A DNA stretch of 64,000 nt. Origin: Notolepis coatsorum (Eukaryota > Chordata > Actinopteri > Aulopiformes > Paralepididae). The notes under the pieces were generated by a model. That model was not told the DNA's origin. It made no database searches and was given only the letters and a program-made list of their open reading frames with translations. Location: contig OZ020586.1 in assembly GCA_963971535.1 (NCBI GenBank), positions 71,382,048 through 71,446,047 on the forward strand, given 5' to 3'. Positions 20,635 through 32,594 of the stretch are shown here, in pieces (position 1 is the stretch's first letter; every line of letters begins with the position of its first letter). The position numbers and the translations under genes are program-made.

Positions 20635-22063
20635 CCCCAAGCATTAGTATCCTGGAGAAAATTGGAAGAAAACATAGTAGCCCCACATAGACTGAAGGAC
20701 ATAGCACACACTAAACTACCAATCAAGCACTGTGAGCGGAAATTTGGCCCCATAATTACCCATGCGATCCGGATATGGCGTGAAACACAAAAAAAATATC
20801 CTAACCCACAAAAATGGCACAAAAATGGCACAATCACACTCCCTTATTCAATAACAATGCACTCTTAATTGAAAAACGTCCTATAAGATTCCCTATATGG
20901 GAAGAGCAAGGCATACACTCATTAGGGGATGTTTTTAACAACCAGGGTTTTTGTAGTTATAGAGAGATATGCACAAAATTTTATCTCACCGAGTCCACAT
21001 GGCTTTTTTACTTACAGTTACGGCTATGTTTGAAGTCTCACAGTGTTCCATTAGACATACCAGTTGAACACCATATATACCACAAATTCTTCTATGAAAG
21101 AGAGACATCGAGAGGTTTTGTATCAGGTTTTTATTATCAATTACTAACGTCCTCGTATGAAACCCTCCAACTAGACTCTGTCTGGAGGAGGGATATACCA
21201 GACCTGGAAAGTGACTTTGATTGGCAAGGAGCATGGGCAAATGTCCGTCTTACATCAAGGAACCCGGACCATCAACAAATCAATCTTAACTATATTCACA
21301 GGACATACTTGACTCCTATAAGACTGAACAGAATGGGTCTTAAACAAGACTCAAAATGCTCCCAATGTACAAATGGAGACGAAGGGATGTATTGGGACTG
21401 CCCACCAGTTAAGGCATTCTGGAAAGATGTGACCCATCAATTATCAAAACTCGTATCTTGGAATATACCAGTACACCCCTCTGTATTACTATTGAATGAT
21501 GTTTTTGAGTTTGCAGTGAATCCACAGCTAAAGAGATTGGTTTTATCGGGTATCACAGTAGCTAAAAAACTGATCGCATCACGCTGGTTTCAACCGGAAA
21601 AAATGTGCCGGAAGGTTTGGTTTCTTACATATCTCGATGTGATTTATCAAGAAATATCTACAGCAAGAATTCTGGGTCTCAACGAATCCAAAATGTCAAT
21701 GTGGTTAGAAGTGGTGGAGAGAATAAAAGCTAGCTTATAATGGTAGTGTCTGGTTAGGAGTGAGGGATAATGGAGGTACTATCCAAGGAGGGGTCCGGGA
21801 GGGGGGGGTTCGAGCTGGAGCATATGTGTGTAGGGTTTTAGATAATAGGTATTAGGGGTATATCCTGTATAAGACATTGGTATAATTGGTAATTTCGTTG
21901 GATATACACTGTATACGGTAAAATATTATTATATACTTTTTTTTGTTTTCTGTTTCTGTACTTGCATGTCATTTTAGCCACCTTAATTGTTAGTTTCATT
22001 ATGCATTGTGTGTTGAGTACTGACTTTTAATAATTTTGTTTTGCAATAATAAAAAAAAAAAAA
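20635..22063 (+). mobile_element. 5'-truncated L1-clade (Tx1-like) LINE with poly(A) tail
   Basis: A 17-bp duplication AAAAAACCCACTATGAT lies at 20618-20634 and 22064-22080, with a poly(A) tail before the right copy. The frame at 20814-21740 (308 codons) is the C-terminal part of an L1-type ORF2. It carries the Cys motif CSQCTNGDEGMYWDCPPVKA with FW following, as in fish L1 elements. Reverse transcriptase and endonuclease domains are absent because of 5' truncation. The insertion lies inside the hAT element, so it is younger than that element. Confidence 0.88.
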
Positions 22064-22258
22064 AAAAAACCCACTATGATTGGTTGGTTGGTTTAGATAT
22101 GAGTATGACGACTCACGATTGGGTATGGTAGGCCAAAACATTATGGGTAGGCCAATCAGAGGCAGGATAGGGCGGGACTCCAGCCGCAAAGCAGGAAGTG
22201 AAAATCAAAACACAGACGTATTGAATGAATGCAATTTAACGGATTACATGAACCACGT

Positions 22259-23146
22259 CTCTACAATTCGTAGCCGCATTTCTGCAGACCCCTCTCTGAT
22301 TGGTTGAGCTCCATTTCTGCAGACCCCTCTCTGATTGGTTGAGCGAAGCCCCTCTCTGATTGGAAATGTACTACCAGATTCGCTTATAACGTTATTTCGT
22401 GTGACTTCGCGGTTTATTCATAACGTTATGCACATTTCACAACACAGCCAGCTGTCAGAAACTGTACATTGTAACGTTGTTATTTTGCGGCCTGCCCGTT
22501 TGATGTTCCCAAATCATATTCAGAAAGTATCACAGAGACTTCTATTGACCAAGGAATTAGTTATTATTAGTAAGACACATTTCCGTAGCAATTGACCACC
22601 AGACTCTTTCTCTTAAGGCATTAACTGGGTTAATTAATATAAATGTTATATTGTAACTGTCTAGTTACACATTGGTTCCGAAACATGTATGTTCCAGGCT
22701 GCAATTAAAACTTTGAATCTGAGAGAGCTCTGGTCAGCGAAGCCGGCGAGCGATTATTATTGGTTTTTAATGACAAACCAATTACATAATCCTATCCAAC
22801 ATATGTGTAAAGGCACACACAACATATTCCAGTTAACGGTATATTTTTTTAATGATTCGTTATGGCGTAATCAATACTTCCATGCGTATAAATTGCGTTC
22901 GCGACCTCCATGTTTTGGGGCTATTCATCAGAAAACTCGGATCCGGGATTCGGCTCCCATCCGTCGGGCAACAACTTGGGTTTTCAGCCTCTCTCTCTGG
23001 AGCTTAACGGAATTTCGACTCCTGGCTAGAGGAGCTTGTCGCGGCTCATGCGCATGCGCGCGCTCGGCCAATCAGAGAGGGGTCTGCAGAAATGGCCTCA
23101 ACCAATCAGAGAGGGGTCTGCAGAAATGCGGCTACGAATTGTAGAG
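22259..23146. repeat. 50-bp perfect inverted repeat
   Basis: Positions 22259-22308 and 23097-23146 are exact inverted copies. Each arm also carries a second partial copy of CAGACCCCTCTCTGATTGG beside it. The interior has short, unsupported frames. It lies within the hAT element. Confidence 0.9.
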
Positions 23147-23172
23147 ATGCACATGAACCAGTCCGCGCGAAA

Positions 23173-23333
23173 TGGCAGAGGGGTTCGATGGCATTGATGA
23201 AGATGATGATGTCAATAACAACAATGCCTCTCCATGGCCCTATCTGGGACACATTTATGAGTTTGACTGAAAAAACGGCTAAAACATATGCTGCTCTCAA
23301 CACGTCCAGCACTAACTTGAGAACACATTCAGG
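23173..23333 (+). pseudogene. Relic of hAT transposase BED-finger exon
   Basis: An ATG at 23173 starts MAEGFDGIDEDDDVNNNNAS, followed by WPYLGHIYEF and a stop. In another frame KTAKTYAALNTSSTNLRTH follows, which looks like the end of a BED zinc finger, and then a GTGAGT donor at about 23332. One or more frameshifts separate the two pieces. The assignment rests on the hAT termini plus this short motif. Confidence 0.45.
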
Positions 23334-24856
23334 TGAGTTGATGAAAATCAACTGTTCCCAAACAGCACACAAGTCAGTACACTTTTTGTCAACAGCTTTA
23401 ACTAACAGATAGCTGCTATCATGATGATGTTTCACTGTAGGCAGAAAATGAACAATATTATGGGGGTGGAGAAAAGAAAAAAAGAGGGAAAAGCAGTGGT
23501 TCTCAACCTGTGGGACAGGACCCCCAGGGGGGGTCCCCACATGATTTTGGGGCCATGGAATGTTTTGTGAGTTACATATTTAAATACATTTGGTCATTTA
23601 GCTGACACTTTCATTCAAAGCAACTTACAAATTGTGTACAACAAGTCAGCAGGAGTGGTACATATCTAGCAGCCAAGGATAAGTAGTATTGTTTGTCAGT
23701 GTCAAGCTTGAGTGTTATACTCCGAGTACATACTGTAGTAGTATAGACATATTAGCATAGTTGGTAGTAGTATATACATGGTAGCATAATACTAGTAAAA
23801 TGACAATTCAGATATTGAAGAAGTGTGTTTTTGGTTGATAAAGTGGGCAGGTTTCAGAAGATGCAGAGTTTAGGGATAAATAATACATAAAGATAGAATA
23901 GAAAAGAAAAAGACCATTACTGCATCAAAAGTAATCAACAAACTATACTATAAAAACTGATAAAACCAAATGGTCTCTTTCTTTTCTTTTGTAGAGGCTG
24001 CACCCAGCTAAACTTGCCTTCCTGGATTTTGTACATAATACAAGTTCATGTTAAAAGGATGACACAAAAAGCCAGACCGAGGGCTTGTTTCAGTTTTATA
24101 ATAAACAATCAAACTGAGAATTTTTTTTCCTGCCTATTTGTTTGGTGGAAACTTGATCACGAAGTAAAAAAATAAAATAAAAAATAGTGCCGATGTAGCT
24201 AGCTATTTTTGCCATGTTCTTGTAGTGTAGCTTGCTACATTTCTCTGGGGATAGCTTCCATTGTAGTTGAGCTATATTTAATCGAGAGTAACTTGTAGTG
24301 TAGCTTGCTACATTTTCCAAGTAGCTTGCCCATCACTGGTGCTTGTGCCAGCACAGGAGAAACGATTATATTAAAAAAGATGATATATATATGTATATGT
24401 AAATCAATATCTTCCTTTTGAATAAAATAGGTTCAGGAATCAGGATTGTTAGCCTAATTCATGTCATGAGACTCGGCCCCTCCTCTCCGCTCCAGAGACT
24501 CCACTGAGCAGCTCCAGGATTAGTTGTAACTGTTTTGGGACCAGCTTGGTTGACATTAGCAGCTAACGTTAGTTTTAGGTCATCGAACTGTTTAGGTCAT
24601 GTGCTCCTAAATAGTTCGCAAATGCGAATGAAACACTCGCACTGTCAAGTCTTGGTTTTAGGCAGAATCACAATATATTTGTGCACATAGTGTAGCAAAT
24701 GCTGCGGTCACAAAATGGTTAGGAAAAGTTAGACGTACGTAGTACTTACTTACTGGTCACAGTATTCTTCAATAACCTTAGCAATCCGTTTTGTGAATAC
24801 ATTTGTTGAAACAACATCTTTGTTGGCAGACAACTCCTTATAACTGCTATCTAATT

Positions 24857-25049
24857 ATTGGTAATTTCATTGGATATATACTGTATACGGTAAAATATTA
24901 TTATAGACTTTTTTGTTTGTTTTCTGTTTCTGTACTTGCATGTCATTTTAGCCACCTTGATTGTTAGTTTCATTATGCATTGTGTGTTGAGTACTGACTT
25001 TTAATAATTTTTGTTTTGCAATAATACAAAAAAAAAAAAAAAAAAAAAG
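24857..25049 (+). mobile_element. L1-clade LINE 3' end with poly(A)
   Basis: About 190 bp nearly identical to 21885-22063, the 3' untranslated end of the L1 fragment, ending in a poly(A) run. It is a second, extremely 5'-truncated insertion. Bases 24471-24856 hold no recognised element. Confidence 0.8.
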
Positions 25050-25063
25050 CAAGCTAAGTGTGC

Positions 25064-25064
25064 A

Positions 25065-25136
<72 letters not shown>

Positions 25137-25144
25137 TGGTAGTG

Positions 25145-25178
<34 letters not shown>
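25064..25178. repeat. (AGT)n microsatellite, left block
   Basis: Trinucleotide array split by later insertions; it continues at 25941-26103 and 27475-27533. Confidence 0.95.
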
Positions 25179-25938
25179 CAGGGACGTGCACAGGACTTTA
25201 GAGGGGCAGGTGCTCAAAGGCTGAAAAGGGCACTACACTTGTGTGTATATATTAACCGAGTGCGCGTAGCGTGCAAGCGCAATTTTTAAGGGCCCTTTTC
25301 GGGCGGGGGGCCCCCTTTTTATGCTTTTTGGGGGGTTTTGGTGATCAAATATTGAATATTGAACTATAATAATCAGTGCAGGAGCTCACTTATCCTTGAA
25401 AGACACTTTTATCACTGACTTAAAAGGCCCATACATCTCCATAAATGTTCAGGGGGGAGGGAATAAGTGCTTACCCTACAGACCCCAAGAAGTGCTGTAT
25501 ATTCTGTATTGTTTAATATAAATGCATTTTTTATTCCAATCCCGATTTGTATTTGAGATTCCCAAATCCCATCGGACTTGACTTCTTCGTGTCCCTCAAT
25601 GAGTGTAATACCAGCATTCAACTGTATGCGCCACAGCGGTTTCTATCATCATCATCATCACCACCCACGCTATGCATAAAATATATAGGTCCGCGGAGAG
25701 GCACGCTGAGGAGGCCTTGCAAACTGCAATGGAATATGGGGCATCTCTCTCTCTTTACCTAATATTTTGATTCTATCCTGACATTTTTCAGTTGGAAGGG
25801 CAGTCTATATGCGTAACGGTAAAAAAACAAAATAAAAAAAAACGTTATTTTAATTTTTTTTCAAAAAGGGCACTTTTTTGATGAGGCTCAAAAAGGCAGG
25901 TGCTCAAGCACCCCTTGGCCTCTATGTGTGCACGTGCC

Positions 25939-25940
<2 letters not shown>
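25179..25940. mobile_element. hAT-type non-autonomous element inside (AGT)n
   Basis: The left end is CAGGGACGTGCACAGG and the right end GTGCACGTGCCTG, forming inverted termini. AGTAGTAG stands on both sides, compatible with an 8-bp duplication although indistinguishable from the array. It has the same terminal family as 10434-10708. No transposase was seen. Confidence 0.7.
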
Positions 25941-26103
<163 letters not shown>

Positions 26104-27474
26104 CATAGGCGCCCACTTAATGGAGCAGAAGATGCGGGTGCTCTAGGACTATTGAACTTGGGGGAGCAAGCTTGTCTTTTTGCTCCCTCACTTTTTGATC
26201 ATATCATATGATATAAATATCCCCCCCCAATTTATAAATCTTATCGAACCATAACTACGTAATTTCAATCAAATTAATAATACGCAATGACACTTAATAG
26301 CAAGTTTTTAAGTTTCCAAAGATTGTGTGACCCCCCACTTTAATGGTTTGATCCAGTGCCCACGGGCGTTTGTCGGCATGACGTATACGACATGTTGGGG
26401 GAGGCGGCTTTTTCGAACCTTTTTCGAAATTCAGGCTGGATATTGGATAACATTGTGACTCGTGAGGATTATTCTTCGGCGTTTACATTAAAATGGAGCA
26501 AATCATCACGTAAGTCGAACACTGTGACTGTATACTAAATGCGCAAACAGATTGAAACTGAATATTTCTCGTATGGTGAGCCTCGGCGCTGAACCGAGTG
26601 AATCCAGAGATACGGGATGGTGCGCACTGCGCAGGCGCTGTGATCACCCAACGACGGAAATAATGCCGCTTTGAGCAGTTTATAAAAAAAATATAAAAAA
26701 TATTTATTAGCAACGCCGAGCTTTCAAACCATCCCGTATCTCTGTGCGAACCCCTCGTGCAACTCTGAGCACCTTTGTAATGTCTCTGTGATACTTGTAT
26801 AACGAACGGTTCGGCCAGAACCAGTCCTTCATGGTAAATCTAGGTTGGTTTCCCATTGAGGAGCAAGTGACTGTGGATTCACTCGGTGCAGCACAGACCC
26901 TGATGTAAACAAGACAAACGTCTTTCTCTGGTCTGCATCCCCTTAACAATTGTGTGTATTGAGCCGTACTGTATTTTACCCATTCTGCAATCTGTTAAAT
27001 AAAGTTTTCATTCATTCAGCCGCCGCGCTCACTGGGGCTATTGATAGCGTCAATTAGTTGTTGTTGTTACTTGTTGTTGGTGCGGCGGATGTGAACGGGG
27101 CTGGAGGGGCTTTGGGAGGATGGGAAAGTTATTATTATTATTATTATTATAATAGTAATTGGCTATCATACGTGCCTAGCTAGCGTTAGCTAAAAGAGCC
27201 CTCGCAGTGAAGTTATTATAGCTATCATACTGCAATATAAACTGAGTTTTATAGTGAAAAGAGCAGCTTTATTTTGGTCAAGATTGAAGGCTCTATATTG
27301 CAGGAAATTGCACATACAGGTGTTCATTAAATGTAAAAAAATCTGCCGTGGAGGGGGTCGTGCCGGACCCCCTCCAAACCACCCCTTGCAAAAAAATTAA
27401 AATTAAAAATTAAAAAAAAAAAGAATAAAAAAAATACTTGCACCCCCACTTTCAACTATAACTAGGCGGCCATG
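26104..27474. mobile_element. Composite element with CATAGGCGCC-type termini inside (AGT)n
   Basis: The left end CATAGGCGCCCACTTA and the inverted right end CATGGCCGCCTAGTTA match at 12 of 16 positions. Both flanks are AGT repeats. Its outer parts match a second copy at 55316-56454. It contains a retroelement 3' end at about 26895-27020 that matches the reverse complement of 9596-9740. No transposase frame was recognised. Confidence 0.6.
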
Positions 27475-27532
<58 letters not shown>

Positions 27533-27533
27533 C

Positions 27534-27730
27534 GGTAGGGCACTCAAGTGGCGACCCATGTAATGCGCTGCGTCGCGAAGCGGCCGACCCAGACCCGGCG
27601 TCCTTTGCCGAATGTCTTCCCCCCACTCTGTCTCCCGTTCTTCCTCTGTCTCTGTCTCTCTACCGGACTGCCCGGTAGTACAAACAAATAAAAATCCAAA
27701 AACATAATTAAAAAAATAAAATAAAAGCAG
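27534..27730 (+). mobile_element. tRNA-type SINE fragment inside (AGT)n
   Basis: It begins GGGCACTCAAGTGGCGACCC and contains CCTTTGCCGAATGTCTTCCC, a sequence I associate with fish tRNA-derived SINEs. It ends in an A-rich tail. AGT repeats flank it on both sides. Confidence 0.55.
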
Positions 27731-27784
27731 TAGTAGCGGTAATAGTACTAGTAGTATGAATAGTAGTAGATGTAGCAGTAGAAG

Positions 27785-27950
27785 TAGTATGGACTGCATT
27801 TATCCATAGCGCTTTACAACTTATGCCTCACATTCACCCATTCACTCACACATTCACGGTGGAGGGAGGCTACCATGCAAGGTGCCAACCTGTTCACCGG
27901 GGGCAGTTACCAGACGACCGCTCTACCTCCTGAGCCACTGTCACCCCATG
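27785..27950. mobile_element. Common fish repeat fragment
   Basis: ATGGACTGCATTTATCCATA and GGAGGCTACCATGCAAGGTG are hallmarks of a widespread fish interspersed repeat. A related start occurs at 43675-43735. The class is unresolved. Confidence 0.45.
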
Positions 27951-27996
27951 TTTGTTGTAGGCCTAATCCTTTTTTCTGTGGACATTAATAACTCAC

Positions 27997-28120
27997 CCTG
28001 TGGGTCTGGACACGACCAGCTCCACCTGTGGCTCAGGCTTGGACTCCAGGATGATGTTATAAACCTCTTTAAAGGTGGCGCCCTGGAGCATCCTGCCATT
28101 CCACTCTAATACCTGGTCAC
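27997..28120 (-). CDS. rims2: rims2 exon: C-terminal half of PDZ domain
   Basis: This 124-nt exon lies between a CTCTCTCCAG acceptor and a GG/GTGAGT donor. With the preceding exon's single G it encodes GDQVLEWNGRMLQGATFKEV, then YNIILESKPEPQVELVVSRP and TG. This is the second half of the RIM PDZ domain, which binds ELKS/CAST and calcium-channel tails in the family. Its polypyrimidine tract is the end of a roughly 430-bp (CT)n array. Phases are one in and two out, matching neighbours at 31578-31677 and 10334-10374. Confidence 0.95.
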
Positions 28121-28121
28121 C

Positions 28122-28555
<434 letters not shown>

Positions 28556-28930
28556 TCAAAGCCTCTGTGGCCTACAGTATTTCTGACTGAAAATGTATTT
28601 CACATAATCAAAGATTCAACCCATGTCACAAGTTCAAACCCTTCATGAGCCAAATGGCAAACAGTTCAAACCGGGCACTACATTAGGGCAGTGGGCAGTG
28701 TTTGTTTGTGTCCTTGGTATGACACACAGGGGAATACTTCTGATAGGCTTGTTTAATCTGAAGAGTTACTGTATTTCAGGTAACTACCCTAGCCAAACAC
28801 CAAGTAGTACCTAACCCTACCTACTTTTTATCCGAGCATAAGTACTATTTCAGACTACAAAAGCCCCACCATAGCAAAACCCATCTACTACAATATGAGA
28901 CCTTCACTTATATGTGAATCACCAACAATA

Positions 28931-29710
28931 TGAGACGGCAGGTTGCTAGGTGAGACGGCAGGTTGCTAGGTGAGACGGCAGGTTGCTAGGTGAGACGGCA
29001 GGTTGCTAGGTGAGACGGCAGGTTGCTAGGTGAGACGGCAGGTTGCTAGGTGAGACGGCAGGTTGCTAGGTGAGACGGCAGGTTGCTAGGTGAGACGGCA
29101 GGTTGCTATGTGAGACGGCAGGTTGCTAGGTGAGATGGCAGGTTGCTAGGTGAGACGGCAGGTTGCTAGGTGAGACGGCAGGTTGCTATGTGAGACGGCA
29201 GGTTGCTAGGTGAGATGGCAGGTTGCTAGGTGAGACGGCAGGTTGCTAGGTGAGACGGCAGGTTGCTAGGTGAGACGGCAGGTTGCTAGGTGAGATGGCA
29301 GGTTGCTAGGTGAGACGGCAGGTTGCTAGGTGAGATGGCAGGTTGCTAGGTGAGACGGCAGGTTGCTAGGTGAGACGGCAGGTTGCTAGGTGAGACGGCA
29401 GGTTGCTAGGTGAGATGGCAGGTTGCTAGGTGAGACGGCAGGTTGCTAGGTGAGACGGCAGGTTGCTAGGTGAGACGGCAGGTTGCTAGGTGAGATGGCA
29501 GGTTGCTAGGTGAGACGGCAGGTTGCTAGGTGAGATGGCAGGTTGCTAGGTGAGACGGCAGGTTGCTATGTGAGATGGTAGGTTGCTAGGTGAGACGGTA
29601 GGTTGCTAGGTGAGATGGCAGGTTGCTAGGTGAGATGGCAGGTTGCTAGGTGAGACGGCAGGTTGCTAGGTGAGACGGCAGTTTGCTAGGTGAGACAGCA
29701 GGTTGCTAGG
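28931..29710. repeat. Minisatellite, 20-bp unit, about 39 copies
   Basis: Highly regular GAGACGGCAGGTTGCTAGGT units. The variants are mainly C/T at the CG (GAGATGG), plus a few TATG units. The uniform length and absence of spacers exclude a CRISPR array. Bases 28555-28930 hold nothing recognised. Confidence 0.97.
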
Positions 29711-29889
29711 TCAGCTTTAGAGGACAGGTCAGGTCAGTCAAGGATGAGAAGAGAGAGGCTAAAAAGCTTGTTACATCATCAATATGAGCCAGCCAGCTAG
29801 CCGAGCTAGATTACATCATCGACTGACACATGTGTGGCTGTGCGTGCTAGTTCTTAGTTCTTTATTTTTGTGCTGGTGTGTTTTGTCTG

Positions 29890-30055
<166 letters not shown>

Positions 30056-30133
30056 TATCATTTTTATTAAATGTTTTATCCAAGAGCATAAAAACACTCT
30101 ACTCACTCAATTACTTTAGTGCAGAAACACTGC

Positions 30134-30205
30134 TTTTATTTAGCCTTTATTTAGCCAGAAAGGTCCCGTTGAGATACAAGATATCTTCTTCCAGGAAGTC
30201 CCTGT
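30134..30205 (+). mobile_element. LINE 3' tail fragment
   Basis: TTTATTTAGCCAGAAAGGTC followed by GTTGAGATACAAGATATCTT matches the tail at 1175-1235 of the LINE at 1165-2235. Confidence 0.6.
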
Positions 30206-30224
30206 CACATGCTGCACCGTGCTT

Positions 30225-31360
30225 CATATGTGGGAGCTGCCCAGTACAACCACAGTCTGACACTGTTGACCACTAATAGCTGCCCAGTACAACCACAGTC
30301 TGACACTGGCTTCCCACCCTCCAGAACATTTACAGCAAGCGGTGCAGGGGTAAGGCTAAGAGAATCATCAAGGACTCCAGCCACCCAAACAACTGCTTCT
30401 TTGAACTGCTGCGGTCAGGCAAGCGATACCGGAGTCTCAAGGCGAGCACAGAAAGACTCAGAAGAAGCTTCTATCCCCAGGCCATCAGGCTGCTCAACGA
30501 ACAATAAACACTATGCAACAACCATCAAATGCACACAGCACACACATCCACATGCACACACTCACTTTAAACAAACAACACACTGCAGCACCCACTCTCC
30601 ACACTTTAGATCACCTAAACACACTTTATATTTATTGGTAAAGGATTTGCACTACAACTCGTACACCTTACTGTAAATTGTACCTAAATTGTACCTCATC
30701 CCATTTCTGCTTTGCACTATATAGTATTGTATATTAGTACATTGCATAGTATATTGTATATTGTATGGTAACTCAGTTACTTCTATTCTGCATCGAACAT
30801 TGTACATATGTCTATACTGAACACTGTGACCTCTATTTTTACTTCTATTTTACATGCTATACTATTTTATTTCATACTTATCTTGTCTAGCACAGTCTCT
30901 GGAGCGTAACAGTAAGAAGCATTTTGTATAATAAAAGTATTCTGTACTTCTGTATGATAACTATTAAAGAAACTTGAAACTTGAAACTAGTAGCTGCCCA
31001 GTACAACCACAGTCTGACACTGTTGACCAATAGTAGCTGCCCAGTACAACCACAGTCTGATACTGTTGACCACTAGTAGCTGCCCATTATAACCACAGTC
31101 TGACACTGTTGACCACCAGAAGCTGCCCAGTACAACCAGTCTGACACTGTTGACCACTAGTAGCTGTCCAGTACAACCACAGTCTGACACTGTTGACCAC
31201 TAGGAGCTGCCCAGTACAACCAGTCTGACACTGTTGACCACTAGGAGCTGCCCAGTACAACCACAGTCTGACACTGTTGCCCACTAGGAGCTGCCCAGTA
31301 CAACCAGTCTGACACCGTTGACCACTAGGAGCTGCCCAGTACAACCACAGTCTGACACAA
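30225..31360. repeat. Minisatellite, about 42-bp unit, split by a LINE
   Basis: GCTGCCCAGTACAACCACAG units, with TCTGACACTGTTGACCACTA following, occur at 30236-30308 and 30990-31355. The LINE fragment at 30309-30989 interrupts them. A separate 53-bp repeat (three units, TCTATGGTCTGGGCATGGTA) follows at 31355-31510. Confidence 0.9.
30309..30989 (+). mobile_element. LINE (Rex1/CR1-like) 3' end
   Basis: The plus-strand translation LPTLQNIYSKRCRGKAKRII, then KDSSHPNNCFFELLRSGKRY and SFYPQAIRLLNEQ is the extreme C-terminus of the ORF2 family also present at 61362-63744. A roughly 480-bp 3' untranslated region follows and ends in tandem ACTTGAA. It is 5'-truncated and inserted into a minisatellite. 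Confidence 0.75.
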
Positions 31361-31577
31361 CTCTATGGTCTGGGCATGGTACTAACACTACCAGGGTTAG
31401 GTGTTCAGTGTAGCTCTATGGTCTGAGCATGCTACTAATACTACCAGGGTTAGGTATTCAGTGTAACTCCATGGTCTGCTCATGGTACTAACACTACCAG
31501 GGTTAGGGGTTTGATTCCCACTGGGGACACATGTAGTCATTCCACTGTGAAGGGCTTTGAGTAGAATAGCAGCTTAC

Positions 31578-31677
31578 CTGGCCGTAGGTGTCCCACAGTG
31601 TCTGCTAGACTGCCCCTCTTCACCTTGGTGATGAAGGCACACAACCGACCAGATTCTGTCATCTTCCCCCCTACCAC
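31578..31677 (-). CDS. rims2: rims2 exon: middle of PDZ domain
   Basis: This 100-nt exon lies between a GTTTCAG acceptor and a CCAG/GTAAGC donor. It encodes VVGGKMTESGRLCAFITKVK, then RGSLADTVGHLRP plus one base. The TESGRLCAFITKV string distinguishes RIMS2 from the TDLGRLGAF form of RIMS1 as I know them. It enters in phase 0 from 45235-45354 and exits with one base that completes Gly with the next exon. Confidence 0.95.
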
Positions 31678-31799
31678 CTGAAACAGACATACAAACAGTC
31701 AGTAAACAGTCACAACTGGCCTTGTTCGCTGTTGTTGTTCTTCCTTGGCTTAGTAGCTGGCTGTAATATAGCACCTGTGGAAGTTATCCCAATAGCTGA

Positions 31800-32590
31800 G
31801 TTCTAGGGAAATGGCCCTGAGCCATCATCTTGTATTCCGTCCTGTATACCAGCTCTTGGATTCCCATGCTTCTTTGTTCTAGTTCTATTTATTACTTTAA
31901 CTTTAAATGTTCTTCTAAACTTTGATACTATTGCTACTACAGTATGTATGCATACAGATATACTTATATTACATTTATTGCTCCTATTACTGCCTATTGT
32001 GAACACGGGAACTCTCTAACCCCTGTCCCTGTCTCTCTGTGAGTGGATGTGTGATGTACATGGGTTGGTCATTATCATTATTATCGTATATGTAACACCA
32101 TGTAAACATCAGGTTAGTATAGGTATATAGTATAGTATGTTTGTTATTTGTATTTGATGTGTGTTACTTTTGTATTGATCCCTTGTTTCTCCCTCCCAGG
32201 TGCTGCCTATCTCTCCTCTAGACTAGAGAGTGCTGATTGCCTGTTGAGTGGCAGCTGTCGGCAGTCAGCTGGGGGTTAAAGCTTGGCATGTGACAGACAT
32301 CCGGGCGCCTCTGTAACAGAGTTTATTGTGATTCCACTTGTCAAGGTAACTAAGGGTGTTTTCACACCTGTAGTTCGTTTGCTTTGTTCCGATTCAGGGA
32401 GACACAGGGACTATAATGATACAATGTTGCACTTGTCCTTTAGTTCGTTTGTGTTAATAGCGGACCAAAACAAATGCACGCGCGAGCAAACTGTCACTCA
32501 TTGGTCAGAGATGATGAATTAGAGTCCATTTACAAGAGTGTGTGTAGTGAAATGAGAACAGTGACTGAAATGACATCCCTGACAAAGTGG
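31800..32590. other. Unclassified intronic sequence with repeat-like pieces
   Basis: Bases 32000-32050 resemble 38072-38130, so an interspersed repeat is shared. From about 32347, CTAAGGGTGTTTTCACACCT followed by TAGTTCGTTTG looks like a common fish MITE end, but no matching right terminus was found. No exon is visible. Confidence 0.4.
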
Positions 32591-32594
32591 GGAC

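Larger units (their letters stand above)
20393..24338 (+). mobile_element. Degraded hAT transposon, 3.9 kb, with nested insertions
   Basis: The left end is CAGTGATGGGCAGTAGC and the right end is the inverted CAGTGATGGGCAAGC. Both are flanked by the 8-bp duplication GTGCTTGT (20385-20392 and 24339-24346), typical of hAT elements. The interior includes an L1-clade insertion, a 50-bp inverted repeat and one exon-like relic of a BED-finger transposase. The sequence it interrupted is preserved uninterrupted at 2997-3210. No full transposase remains. Confidence 0.8.

Noticed and set aside
23493-23560. Possible additional hAT MITE starting CAGTGGTTCTCAACC
   Set aside because: Only one end was found; no matching inverted terminus or 8-bp duplication could be located.
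28931-29710. CRISPR-like regular array
   Set aside because: Direct 20-bp units with no spacers in a vertebrate-type genome; a minisatellite.
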